Below the pieces are notes generated by a model. The model was not told the DNA's origin, did not search any database, and worked only from the letters and a program-made list of their open reading frames with translations. Position numbers and translations under genes: made by a program. Positions 16,757-24,429 of a DNA stretch of 32,743 bases are shown here, piece by piece (position 1 is the first letter of the stretch; each line of letters starts with the position of its first letter). This stretch comes from an uncultured Kineothrix sp. (GTDB lineage Bacteria; Bacillota; Clostridia; Lachnospirales; Lachnospiraceae): positions 1-32,743 of the forward strand of contig CAJUMD010000031.1 of NCBI GenBank assembly GCA_910587275.1, read 5' to 3'.

Positions 16757-16822
16757 TGCATAAATAATGGATGTGCAAACAGAATTTTGCATAAAATTAA
16801 ATATATATTGAATATTATGCAT
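16757..16822. promoter_or_regulatory. Cluster of possible ArgR-type half-sites between argG and argC
   Basis: Three stretches resemble ARG boxes, whose half-site is TGAAT or TGCAT spaced by A/T: TGCATAAATAATGG (16757-16770), TGCATAAAATTAAA (16788-16801) and TGAATATTATGCA (16809-16821), the last having both halves. The first begins 12 bases upstream of the argG -35 box. Nearby, TGTATA and TATACA (16829-16842) form a separate inverted repeat. The region is AT-rich, so the match is suggestive only. The remaining bases of this 449-base gap hold the two promoters and no gene. Confidence 0.4.
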
Positions 16823-16935
16823 TACTGGTGTATAGTTATACAGATATGGGATTCCGGTTTTGGAATGCTGCGCCAGGATTTGTACCAAATGGGCGGGGCA
16901 CGGGCTGCCGTTCTGTCAAAAACCGCAGAAAAAGG

Positions 16936-16964
16936 TTGAGATTTTCCGCCCGGCGTAGTATGAT
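16936..16964 (+). promoter_or_regulatory. argC promoter
   Basis: TTGAGA (16936-16941) and TATGAT (16959-16964) are 17 bases apart. Transcription would begin near 16971, leaving a leader of about 120 bases before the argC start at 17095. Confidence 0.65.
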
Positions 16965-17094
16965 TTAGTACACATAACTACATATGAAAGATGCGGTTGA
17001 AAGCCGCGGTACGGAAAGAGAAAAACAGGGTGCGGCGGGAAATGCCAAAGGGAATGCCGTGTGGAAATATTGGAAGGAAGGATACGGAAAAGGG

Positions 17095-18042
17095 ATGAAA
17101 ACAAGGATTTTTATTGACGGAAGCGAGGGAACGACGGGACTGCGGATTTTTGAGCGGTTTGGAGGGAGGGACGATATCGAAATCCTCCCCATCCGCGCGG
17201 AGTTAAGGAAAGATGCGGCGGAAAGGAAAAGGCTTATCAATGAGGCGGACGTCGTATTCCTGTGCCTGCCGGACGCGGCGGCGAAGGAGTCCGTGGGACT
17301 GGTGGAAAATGGGGACGTGACGGTTATCGATGCTTCCACGGCACACCGGACGGAGGAAGGATGGGCTTACGGGTTCCCGGAACTGTCGGCGGCGCACCGG
17401 GAAGCGGTGAGAAGTTCCAAACGGATTGCGGTTCCGGGTTGTTATGCTTCCGGTTTTATTGCGGCGGTGTATCCCCTGATGGCAGGAGGAATTCTGCCCA
17501 GGGATTATCCGGTGTCGGCATTTGCCATGTCGGGATACAGCGGGGCGGGGAAGAAGACCATAGCGGTGTATGAATCCGGGGAACGGGATAGGGAGCTGGA
17601 TGCGCCGAGGGAATATGCTTTGTCGCAGAACCATAAACATTTAAATGAAATGAAGAAGATTACGGGGTTGGCGAGGACGCCGCTCTTTTCCCCGGTTATC
17701 TGTGATTATTACAGCGGTATGCTTTTAACGGTTCCGCTTTATACGGACCTGCTGGCGGGAAGCCATACGCCGGAAGGAGTCCATGCTTTTTTGGAAAATT
17801 ATTATGCGGGGGAGAGGTTCATCCGTGTGATGCCTTTTGGGAAAGAAGCGGAGTATAACGGTTTCCTCGCGGGGAATTCCTGCGCGGGCTGGGACGGCAT
17901 GGAGATTTATGTGACGGGAAATGAGGAACGGGTGCTGGTGAGCACGCGCTTTGACAATTTGGGAAAAGGCGCCTCGGGAGCGGCAATCCAATGCCTGAAC
18001 CTTGTGTTGGGCTGTGACGAGTGGAAGGGATTGCATGTGTGA
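17095..18042 (+). CDS. argC: N-acetyl-gamma-glutamyl-phosphate reductase, type 2
   Basis: This 315-residue enzyme reduces N-acetylglutamyl phosphate to the semialdehyde with NADPH, the third step of arginine synthesis. The short type 2 form is indicated by length, by the start TRIFIDGSEGTTGLRIFERF and by the compact C-terminus. The catalytic cysteine is Cys116 in AVPGCYASGF; the substrate-binding region includes SGYSGAGKKT and QNHKHLNEM. ATG 17095 gives the usual N-terminus; the frame is open from ATG 16984, but those extra 37 residues are not family-like and begin almost at the transcription start. It diverges from argG, and a GNAT gene follows after 44 bases. Confidence 0.95.
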   Translation: MKTRIFIDGSEGTTGLRIFERFGGRDDIEILPIRAELRKDAAERKRLINEADVVFLCLPDAAAKESVGLVENGDVTVIDASTAHRTEEGWAYGFPELSAAHREAVRSSKRIAVPGCYASGFIAAVYPLMAGGILPRDYPVSAFAMSGYSGAGKKTIAVYESGERDRELDAPREYALSQNHKHLNEMKKITGLARTPLFSPVICDYYSGMLLTVPLYTDLLAGSHTPEGVHAFLENYYAGERFIRVMPFGKEAEYNGFLAGNSCAGWDGMEIYVTGNEERVLVSTRFDNLGKGASGAAIQCLNLVLGCDEWKGLHV

Positions 18043-18086
18043 CGGACGGGATGCAGGGAATGGAAGGAAACGGAGAAAAGAAACAT

Positions 18087-18530
18087 ATGGTACGGACGAT
18101 GACAATCGAAGATTATGAAGGGGTATATGCTCTGTGGATGGGGATTAAAGGCTTTGCCATGCGCAGCATTGACGATTCCCGGACGGGCGTGGAACGATTT
18201 TTAAGGCGCAATCCCGATACCAGCGTGGTAGCGGTGGAAGACGGGAAAATTGTAGGGGCGATTCTCTGCGGGCATGACGGCAGGAGGGGGTGCATGTACC
18301 ATGTATGCGTCCATGCGGATTACCGGATGAAAGGAATCGGCAGGTCGATGGTGGTGTATGCCATGGAAGCGCTGAAAAAAGAAAAGATCAGTAAAATATC
18401 GCTCATTGCCTTTACGGCAAACGATACCGGTAATGCATTTTGGAACCGGATTGGATGGACGAAACGGGAAGATTTGAATTATTATGATTTTGTACTCAAT
18501 ACAGAGAACATTGTGGCGTTTAATCAATAA
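18087..18530 (+). CDS. GNAT-family N-acetyltransferase
   Basis: This 147-residue single-domain protein transfers an acetyl group from acetyl-CoA to an amine; the substrate is unknown. The acetyl-CoA motif A is VCVHADYRMKGIGRSMV (R-x-x-G-x-G), followed by the typical motif B stretch TANDTGNAFWNRIGW. ATG 18087 gives the common GNAT start MVRTMTIEDYEGV, with GGAG (18072-18075) 11 bases upstream; in-frame ATG 18060 is possible. It lies 44 bases after argC and 45 before a hybrid kinase, with no terminator on either side, so all three may share a transcript. A link to arginine synthesis is possible but unproven. Confidence 0.88.
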   Translation: MVRTMTIEDYEGVYALWMGIKGFAMRSIDDSRTGVERFLRRNPDTSVVAVEDGKIVGAILCGHDGRRGCMYHVCVHADYRMKGIGRSMVVYAMEALKKEKISKISLIAFTANDTGNAFWNRIGWTKREDLNYYDFVLNTENIVAFNQ

Positions 18531-18575
18531 AAGGGATGGCATGGGAACATATTCGGATGCGGGAGGAGACCTTTG

Positions 18576-21500
18576 ATGCGGGGAAAAAAGAAAGTCATAC
18601 AGCAGGTGGTATACGGTTTTGTTTTACTGGTGGCAGTCCTGGTGGTGTTCCAATGGTATGCGGTGCAGAACAGAAAGCGTATGGAGGAACGGAACAAAAA
18701 CTATGCGGCGGATTCGGCAACGCTGACGGTTGCCAAGATTAACGAGGATTTGAACGATGCGCTGGATTTGATTAAAACATATGCGTATTTCATGGAAAAA
18801 GGCATGAACGCGCCGGTGATGGAAGCGCAGACACTAAAAGAGCTGGCGGGCAATTCGATGTTTGATACCCTGCTGTTTACGGATGCGGATGGTACGGATT
18901 ATGCCGCCGACGGACGGACCTCTGATGTGACGGACCGCAGCTTCTATATGGACGGGATGCGCGGGGAAAGCGGAATATCCGTTGTCTCCGATCCCCATTT
19001 CTATAATGAAACGATGGTATGTTTCTATACGCCCCTTCACATGGAGGGGGATACCGTCGGGGTGCTCAGGGGGGCATACCTGGCGGAAGAATATCTGAAG
19101 AATATGCTTACCACAACTTATTTCGGCGAGAAAGCGGAAGTGTACCTTTGTATGCCGGACGGAACGGTGATTGCGGGTTCCGTGGAAGGGACGGATAAGG
19201 AAAACCTGTTGGAAACACTGCAGGCGGACGGGGTCATCGACGCCGATACGGCAAAACAGGCAGAGGACGTATTCCTAAACGGAGGCACAGGCGCTTTCCT
19301 TTGCAGCCCCGAAAGCAAGACGGACAATATCTGTGTGATGTATCTTCCGGACCATGCGTATGTCCTTGTGCAGTTATTTCCAAAAGCGGTGACGCAGCGG
19401 ATGATACGGGCGGAGAACCTTGTGGGCATCCGTTTGGAAGTCATGCTGTTTGCCCTGTTTGCCGTTTACGTTATCATACTGATTGTCCGCGCCGGACGGG
19501 AAAAGAAGCTGCTGCAGCAGGAAAACAGGGAAATGGGCTATATCATTAACGGGGTCAATACGCTGTTTACCCGTTTTACCATGGTGGATTTTGAAGCGGA
19601 CACTTACCAGTATTTGGCGGGGACGGTACCGGAAAGCAAAGGTCTTGCCGCAAGCGGGGGATACGGGGATTTTGCGAGGCATTTGTGTGCACTGATTGCG
19701 GAAGGGGAGGAACGGCAGGAATTTGAAAAAGAGGTCCGCAGGGAGGCAGTCATTGCGGCATTGGAAAACCAGGATGATGTGCGTCTGGAGTGCCATGTTC
19801 TGCGTGGGAAGAAGGAAGATTGGGAACATCTGAATATTATCTGTCTGGAGCGGAAAGAAGGCAGGGCATGCAAGGTTCTGTTCATCCGCCAGAACACTAC
19901 GGAAATGAAGGAAAAGGAACTGCGCATCCAGGCGGAAATGTCCTTGGCAAGCCGTAAAGAACGGCAGTACCGGATTGCGGTTACGTCCAATGCATTCTGC
20001 ACATTTGAATTTAACCTGACCAAGGACCGGATTGAGCAGGATGTGGTGCGTACCGTAAACGGGCAGCAGGTATCCATGCTGCAGAAGTCAGGGCTGGATG
20101 TACCGTGTAAGGCATCCGGGTGTTTCCGCAGCTGGCAGCAGTTTGTATTGCCGGAATCCATGGAAACTTATACTACCATTGTGGATGTCAGGTATTTAAA
20201 AGAGCGTTATGAACAGGGGGATAAGGAGGTCATTGCGGAATATTGGGGGAAGGCAGCGGGAGAAGACCCGATGTGCGTCCGCCAGTCCTTCCTTATGACA
20301 CGTGACGATGATACGGGCGATATTATGGTCATGGTCGTGTCAAAAGAGATTACCGAACAGGTGAAGAAGCAGAGGGAACAGACGCAGGCACTGCAGGATG
20401 CACTGATGCAGGCGCAGCATGCCAACCGTGCAAAGACCACGTTCCTTTCCAACATGTCCCATGATATCCGCACGCCCATGAATGCAATTATCGGATTTAC
20501 TACCATTGCGGTCAGTCATATTGATAACAAGGATCAGGTCAGAGACTGCCTGCAGAAAGTGCTTTCGTCCAGCAACCATCTGCTCAGCCTGATTAACGAT
20601 ATTCTTGACATGAGCAGGATTGAAAGCGGAAAGGTACAGATTAAGGAGCAGGAGTGCAATATTTCTGAGCTGATGCACAATTTGGTGAACATTATCCAGC
20701 CCCAGGTGAAGGCAAAGCAGTTGGAGCTTTTTATTGACACCTTTGAGGTTGCCAATGAGGATGTGATTGCGGATGCCCTGAAATTAAACCAGATATTTAT
20801 TAACTTGCTGAGCAATGCGGTAAAATATACGCCGGCGGGGGGAACCATCACGTTCCGCATTATGCAGAAAACCACGTTCCGTCATGGGTACGGTGATTAT
20901 ACGTTTATAATCAAGGATAACGGTATCGGTATGTCCGGGGAATTTGTGGAACATATCTTTGAGCCGTTTGAGCGGGAAGTAACCACCACCCAAAGCGGTA
21001 TCCAGGGGACGGGGCTTGGCATGGCGATTACGAAGAACATCGTGGAAATGATGGGTGGAACGATTTCCGTGGAAAGCGAACTCGGAAAGGGAAGCACCTT
21101 TACGGTGGAACTTTCACTGAAACTCCAGGATGTGGAGAAAAACGCGGCACAGATACAGGAACTGAAAGGGCTGCGTGCGTTGGTTGTGGACGATGATTTC
21201 CATGTCTGCGACAGCGTGAGCAAGATGTTAAAGCAGATCGGGATGCGTGCCGAGTGGACGACGTCCGGCAGGGAAGCCGCATACCGCGCCCAAATTGCCC
21301 ATGAGGAGGGGGATTCTTACCATACCTACATCATCGACTGGCAAATGCCGGAAACGAGCGGTGTGGAAACGGCACGGAGAATCCGCAAGGCGGTGGGTGA
21401 GGAAGCGCCCATCATTATCCTGACGGCATATGACTGGACGGATATTGAGACAGAAGCGAGGGAGGCGGGTGTAACCGCATTCTGTGCGAAACCGCTGTTC

Positions 21501-21968
21501 ATGTCGGATTTGAAATCCGCGCTGTTAGCCGCCAATAACCTGCTGGAAAAAGAGGATAAGGCGGCGGCATGGACCCTGGCTGATTTCAGCGGCAAACGAA
21601 TCCTGCTGGTAGAGGATATCGAGCTGAACCGGGAGATTGCGGAAGTCATTCTGACGGAGACCGGATTCCTTGTGGAGACTGCGCCGGATGGGACGGATGC
21701 GGTGGACATGGTGAGGAAGTCGGAGGAGAATTATTACGATGCGGTGCTGATGGATGTGCAGATGCCGATTATGAACGGCTATGAGGCAACAAGGACCATT
21801 CGGAACCTGCCGAGGAAGGATGTGAGGAATCTGCCGATTATCGCCATGACAGCGAACGCGCTGGAGGAGGATAAAGAGGCGGCGTTAAAGAACGGGATGA
21901 ATGCCCACATTGCAAAACCGTTGGACGTGGACGTCTTTATACAGGTACTTGGGCATTACCTGAAATAA
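18576..21968 (+). CDS. Membrane hybrid histidine kinase with Cache sensor and two receiver domains
   Basis: This 1130-residue protein has a membrane segment (about residues 9-26), an extracellular double-Cache-like region, a second segment (about 288-305), PAS-like cytoplasmic regions, a HisKA domain with the H-box NMSHDIRTPMNA (His629), an ATPase domain (N-box NQIFINLLSNAVKYTP, DNGIGMS, GTGLGMAI), then two receiver domains with phospho-acceptors Asp921 (IIDWQMP) and Asp1060 (LMDVQMP). Receiver 1 keeps VVDDD and the KP lysine, and receiver 2 keeps LVEDI and the KP lysine, so both look functional. There is no Hpt domain or DNA-binding output in the protein or beside it, so the partner is encoded elsewhere. 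ATG 18576 follows GGAGGAG (18562-18568); a TTG directly before it is not needed. Confidence 0.93.
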   Translation: MRGKKKVIQQVVYGFVLLVAVLVVFQWYAVQNRKRMEERNKNYAADSATLTVAKINEDLNDALDLIKTYAYFMEKGMNAPVMEAQTLKELAGNSMFDTLLFTDADGTDYAADGRTSDVTDRSFYMDGMRGESGISVVSDPHFYNETMVCFYTPLHMEGDTVGVLRGAYLAEEYLKNMLTTTYFGEKAEVYLCMPDGTVIAGSVEGTDKENLLETLQADGVIDADTAKQAEDVFLNGGTGAFLCSPESKTDNICVMYLPDHAYVLVQLFPKAVTQRMIRAENLVGIRLEVMLFALFAVYVIILIVRAGREKKLLQQENREMGYIINGVNTLFTRFTMVDFEADTYQYLAGTVPESKGLAASGGYGDFARHLCALIAEGEERQEFEKEVRREAVIAALENQDDVRLECHVLRGKKEDWEHLNIICLERKEGRACKVLFIRQNTTEMKEKELRIQAEMSLASRKERQYRIAVTSNAFCTFEFNLTKDRIEQDVVRTVNGQQVSMLQKSGLDVPCKASGCFRSWQQFVLPESMETYTTIVDVRYLKERYEQGDKEVIAEYWGKAAGEDPMCVRQSFLMTRDDDTGDIMVMVVSKEITEQVKKQREQTQALQDALMQAQHANRAKTTFLSNMSHDIRTPMNAIIGFTTIAVSHIDNKDQVRDCLQKVLSSSNHLLSLINDILDMSRIESGKVQIKEQECNISELMHNLVNIIQPQVKAKQLELFIDTFEVANEDVIADALKLNQIFINLLSNAVKYTPAGGTITFRIMQKTTFRHGYGDYTFIIKDNGIGMSGEFVEHIFEPFEREVTTTQSGIQGTGLGMAITKNIVEMMGGTISVESELGKGSTFTVELSLKLQDVEKNAAQIQELKGLRALVVDDDFHVCDSVSKMLKQIGMRAEWTTSGREAAYRAQIAHEEGDSYHTYIIDWQMPETSGVETARRIRKAVGEEAPIIILTAYDWTDIETEAREAGVTAFCAKPLFMSDLKSALLAANNLLEKEDKAAAWTLADFSGKRILLVEDIELNREIAEVILTETGFLVETAPDGTDAVDMVRKSEENYYDAVLMDVQMPIMNGYEATRTIRNLPRKDVRNLPIIAMTANALEEDKEAALKNGMNAHIAKPLDVDVFIQVLGHYLK

Positions 21969-21970
21969 AC

Positions 21971-22017
21971 AGCTAAAAAGCGGGCAGGGGAAATGGTTCC
22001 CTGTCCGCTTTTTAGCT
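21971..22017. terminator. Bidirectional terminator between the hybrid kinase and hemerythrin genes
   Basis: AGCTAAAAAGCGG (21971-21983) pairs with CCGCTTTTTAGCT (22005-22017), with CAGGG/CCCTG pairing inside. The A-run on one arm and the T-run on the other let it act on both converging genes. Confidence 0.85.
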
Positions 22018-22047
22018 GCCTGCGGCGGGGGCGCTGCCCCCGGGCAG
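22016..22047. other. GC-rich hairpin after the hemerythrin stop
   Basis: GGGGGC (22027-22032) and GCCCCC (22036-22041) pair around GCT, with CTGCC/GGCAG (22016-22020 and 22043-22047) able to close an outer stem. It lies 22 bases past the hemerythrin stop on the minus strand and ahead of the shared terminator. It may add to termination or protect the mRNA end. Confidence 0.4.
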
Positions 22048-22068
22048 GAATTTGTGCAGGACGGATGG

Positions 22069-22893
22069 TCAGTTTGTGTGCGGTATTTTTTTGTCTGTGT
22101 GCAGGATATGGTTGATGAGCCATCCAAGCAGGAACTCCAAAAGTTCCTGCAGGTATTCCTGGGGATCATTGTCGATTTTCTCCAGATTTATGTTTTCCAG
22201 TTTGTCAACGAAAGCCTCGTGGGCACGTTTCTGTGCGGCAAGTCCTTCGTAGCGGATGCTTTCCATGTATTCTTCCTCATCGCTGAAATGTTCGATGGTG
22301 TATGCTTTCAGCTCGTTTAAGATATCCATGATTTTGTCGTAGCCCGAGGATGCATCATAGGATTTCACCAGCCGGTTTGCCCGGTCAACGATGCGGAACA
22401 GTTCTTTGTGTTCACGGTCAACCAGTTCGATGCCGACGAGGTATTCGTCCGTAAATTCGCAGGGGTTTTCCTTCACCATCCATTCTTCCAGGGGAGGGAG
22501 CTTCCCGATTAGGATATCACTGCTTAAAATGTGGCGGTAAAGCCATTTGGCAAGGAAGCTGACCAAGTCGGTAAGGACCTGCTGCTGTTCTTCCAGCCCG
22601 TCGATGTTGATGAGGTCAAATTCCAGGATTTTCTCCCGGAAAAAGGCGTGCTGCGGGCGTTGGAGAATGAGCTCCGGGTCGCATATTTTTGCCATGTATT
22701 CTTCTTCGTGGGCAAAATGCTGTTCGGCATAATGGTCAAGCTCCGCAAGGATATCCTTTAAGCGCTGGTAATAATCGCTGTGGTAATCCGTGGTGACAAG
22801 GATATAGGCCCTGTTCAGGATGTCGAACAGGTATTTGTGTTCCTCGTCCACCTGCTCAATGCCTATTTTACAGTCGTCGGTAAATTCAAACAT
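22069..22893 (-). CDS. Tandem-domain bacteriohemerythrin
   Basis: This 274-residue protein holds two complete hemerythrin domains, each a four-helix bundle binding a di-iron centre able to bind oxygen. Domain 1 (about residues 5-130) has DEEHKYLF (His19), EQHFAHEEEYM, QHAFFREK and LYRHILSSD. Domain 2 (about 140-270) has DREHKELF, IEHFSDEEEYM, RAHEAFVDK and LINHILHTD. Single-domain forms of about 135 residues are the norm, so this is a fused duplication. ATG 22893 is chosen because AAGGG sits nine bases upstream; ATG 22902 immediately abuts that site. In an anaerobe it may sense or remove oxygen, nitric oxide or iron; no signalling domain is attached. It converges on the hybrid kinase. Confidence 0.92.
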   Translation of the reverse strand: MFEFTDDCKIGIEQVDEEHKYLFDILNRAYILVTTDYHSDYYQRLKDILAELDHYAEQHFAHEEEYMAKICDPELILQRPQHAFFREKILEFDLINIDGLEEQQQVLTDLVSFLAKWLYRHILSSDILIGKLPPLEEWMVKENPCEFTDEYLVGIELVDREHKELFRIVDRANRLVKSYDASSGYDKIMDILNELKAYTIEHFSDEEEYMESIRYEGLAAQKRAHEAFVDKLENINLEKIDNDPQEYLQELLEFLLGWLINHILHTDKKIPHTN

Positions 22894-23100
22894 TGGAATC
22901 ATCCCTTCTTTTTAAAAATTGATTAAATTGATTCATTTGATAATATAAAGTTATTTATGAACAGTTCCCAGAGCATTTTTCAAACACACTCTAAGCAGCA
23001 CGCCAGGGTGGTGCTGTCTGAACGATAGATATTATATCATATGCGGCCGGAAATAAAAATGGGGAAAACCAAATACACGGAAATCAATTTCCGCTCTTTC

Positions 23101-23129
23101 TTGACATGTATGTAACAGTATGGTAAATT
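23101..23129 (+). promoter_or_regulatory. Promoter of the attenuator leader and tandem GNAT gene
   Basis: A perfect TTGACA (23101-23106) is followed after 17 bases by TAAATT (23124-23129), which is preceded by TGG and so forms an extended -10. Transcription would begin near 23136, about 290 bases before the coding region. Upstream, 22894-23100 contains no gene; a CAGCAC/GTGCTG hairpin (22996-23016) is the only visible structure. Confidence 0.7.
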
Positions 23130-23155
23130 AAGAAAAAATGAAGGAGAACATGGAA

Positions 23156-23218
23156 ATGCAGAACTTACGGCACAGCATGAATGACAGGTACATGTATTAC
23201 GGACGTATCGTTCGGTAA
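23156..23218 (+). CDS. Leader peptide of the attenuator
   Basis: This tiny gene encodes 20 residues from ATG 23156, nine bases after AAGGAG (23141-23146), or 22 residues from ATG 23150. It is rich in Met, Arg and Tyr and ends with RYMYYGRIVR before TAA (23216-23218). It lies just after a strong promoter and before RNA segments that can form alternative hairpins and a terminator. The stop codon falls within a GTAAC/GTTAC stem (23215-23219 with 23241-23245), so ribosome position there would alter folding. No similarity to a named leader peptide is claimed. Translation is likely from the ribosome binding site but unproven. Confidence 0.55.
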   Translation: MQNLRHSMNDRYMYYGRIVR

Positions 23219-23244
23219 CGGCAGCCCGGCGGGGTGCGCGGTTA

Positions 23245-23386
23245 CGGAACATAGGTCTGTAATGTCCGTGCATGTCAGTCGGTGAGGTAGGTTTTGGGTT
23301 TTCCCATGCTTTAGATAGACGGTAGAAAGAGAAAACCGGCATCCTGATGATAGGCACTGGACATATTGCATGTTCGGTGTTTTTTT
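23245..23386 (+). promoter_or_regulatory. Transcription attenuator: alternative hairpins ending in an intrinsic terminator
   Basis: Four segments can pair in exclusive ways. Segment 1 (CGGAACAT, 23245-23252) pairs with segment 2 (ATGTCCG, 23262-23268), with one bulged A. Segment 2 extended (ATGTCCGTGC, 23262-23271) pairs with segment 3 (GCACTGGACAT, 23354-23364), ten pairs with one bulged T. Segment 3 (23355-23364) pairs with segment 4 (ATGTTCGGTG, 23370-23379), ten pairs with two G-U, followed by seven T (23380-23386). So 1:2 permits the 3:4 terminator, and 2:3 would prevent it. This is the classical attenuation layout. No T-box motif or known riboswitch core was recognised. Confidence 0.7.
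23355..23386 (+). terminator. Leader terminator upstream of the tandem GNAT gene
   Basis: CACTGGACAT (23355-23364) and ATGTTCGGTG (23370-23379) form a ten-pair stem with a five-base loop, followed by seven T. It ends 41 bases before the coding start at 23427, so reading through it is required to express the gene from the leader promoter. Confidence 0.75.
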
Positions 23387-23426
23387 ATGCACATGGCACA
23401 ACGGTTCGGAAAGGTATGGGTATTTT

Positions 23427-24383
23427 ATGAGACTGTCAGATGGAACGGAAATTCGGGTAAGACCGTATCAGGAAAAGGATACGGAGGAAATTGTCAGACT
23501 GATTGTGAGGAATTTTAAGGAAGTAAATGTCAGGGATTATGGAGTGGAAGCCATGGAAAAATTGGCTGCCAGCCATGATGTGGAATGGTTCCGGGGAGTG
23601 GCGGGTTATGCGAATGTGCATGTGTTTTGGCAGGAAGAACGGATTGTGGGAGTCGGTTCCATTTCCAGTTTTTGGGGGAGCCTGACGGAAAGTATACTGC
23701 TGACCATTTTTGTGCTGCCGGAATTGCATGGACAGGGAATCGGAAGTTTCATTGTAGATACGCTCGAAGCGGATGAACTGTTCCTGCGGGCGGAGAGGAT
23801 AGAGATTCCGGCATCCGTCACGGCGGCGGAATTTTACAGGAAAAAGGGATATGAGTATAAAAACGGGAAAAAAGAGCTGGATGGGGAGAATCTGTATCGG
23901 ATGGAGAAATTCAGGAATAATGTAAAATTGGTTCGGGCAGGCATGGAGGATGCGGAACGGATTCATGGAATGCAGATAGAGGCGTTTGCACAACTTTTGG
24001 ACAAATACCAGGATTTTGACACGAATCCGGGAAACGAGGATTTGGAAAAAATAAAAATGCGCCTGGCGCAGAAGTTTACGTTTTTTTATGTGATTTGCCT
24101 TGGAAACCGGGAAGTCGGGGCAATCCGTGTGGTGGATAAAAAGGGGGAGGGGAAAAAGAAACGAATTTCCCCGCTCTTTGTCCTTCCCGCCTTCTGTGGC
24201 AGGGGAATCGCCCAAAAGGCAATCGCGCTGTGTGAGGAAATCCATGGCGGGGAAGACTGGGAACTGGAAACCATCTTACAGGAGGAAAAAAACTGTCATT
24301 TATATGAAAAAATGGGTTATATCAGAACGGGGAAGACAGAGGTGGTGAATGAAAAACTGACGTTGGTGTCATATGAAAAGTGA
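23427..24383 (+). CDS. Tandem GNAT acetyltransferase (two GNAT domains)
   Basis: This 318-residue protein has two GNAT domains in a row. Domain 1 (about residues 1-155) has the acetyl-CoA motif LPELHGQGIGSFIV and ends with AAEFYRKKGYEYK. Domain 2 (about 165-318) has FVLPAFCGRGIAQKAIALCE and CHLYEKMGYIRTG. Both motif A loops are intact (QGIG, RGIA), so both could bind acetyl-CoA. ATG 23427 is chosen because GGAAAGG (23408-23414) lies 12 bases upstream and the product begins like other GNATs; ATG 23370 in the same frame lies inside the leader terminator. The upstream attenuator suggests conditional expression. The substrate is unknown: an antibiotic, a tRNA-related or an amino-acid-related amine are all possible. 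Confidence 0.88.
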   Translation: MRLSDGTEIRVRPYQEKDTEEIVRLIVRNFKEVNVRDYGVEAMEKLAASHDVEWFRGVAGYANVHVFWQEERIVGVGSISSFWGSLTESILLTIFVLPELHGQGIGSFIVDTLEADELFLRAERIEIPASVTAAEFYRKKGYEYKNGKKELDGENLYRMEKFRNNVKLVRAGMEDAERIHGMQIEAFAQLLDKYQDFDTNPGNEDLEKIKMRLAQKFTFFYVICLGNREVGAIRVVDKKGEGKKKRISPLFVLPAFCGRGIAQKAIALCEEIHGGEDWELETILQEEKNCHLYEKMGYIRTGKTEVVNEKLTLVSYEK

Positions 24384-24429
24384 GTTGTAACAGTTCAATC
24401 ATAAGAAATACCAGCATTCTTTATACCCG

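Noticed and set aside
16697..16939. Small open frame between argG and argC
   Set aside because: It has no ribosome binding site and overlaps the argG promoter and the region of ARG-like boxes; its translation shows no recognisable domain.
23136..23386. T-box riboswitch upstream of the tandem GNAT gene
   Set aside because: The conserved T-box sequence (AGGGTGG-like) is absent and the downstream gene is not an aminoacyl-tRNA synthetase or amino acid gene. A short coding frame at the 5' end fits peptide-based attenuation better.
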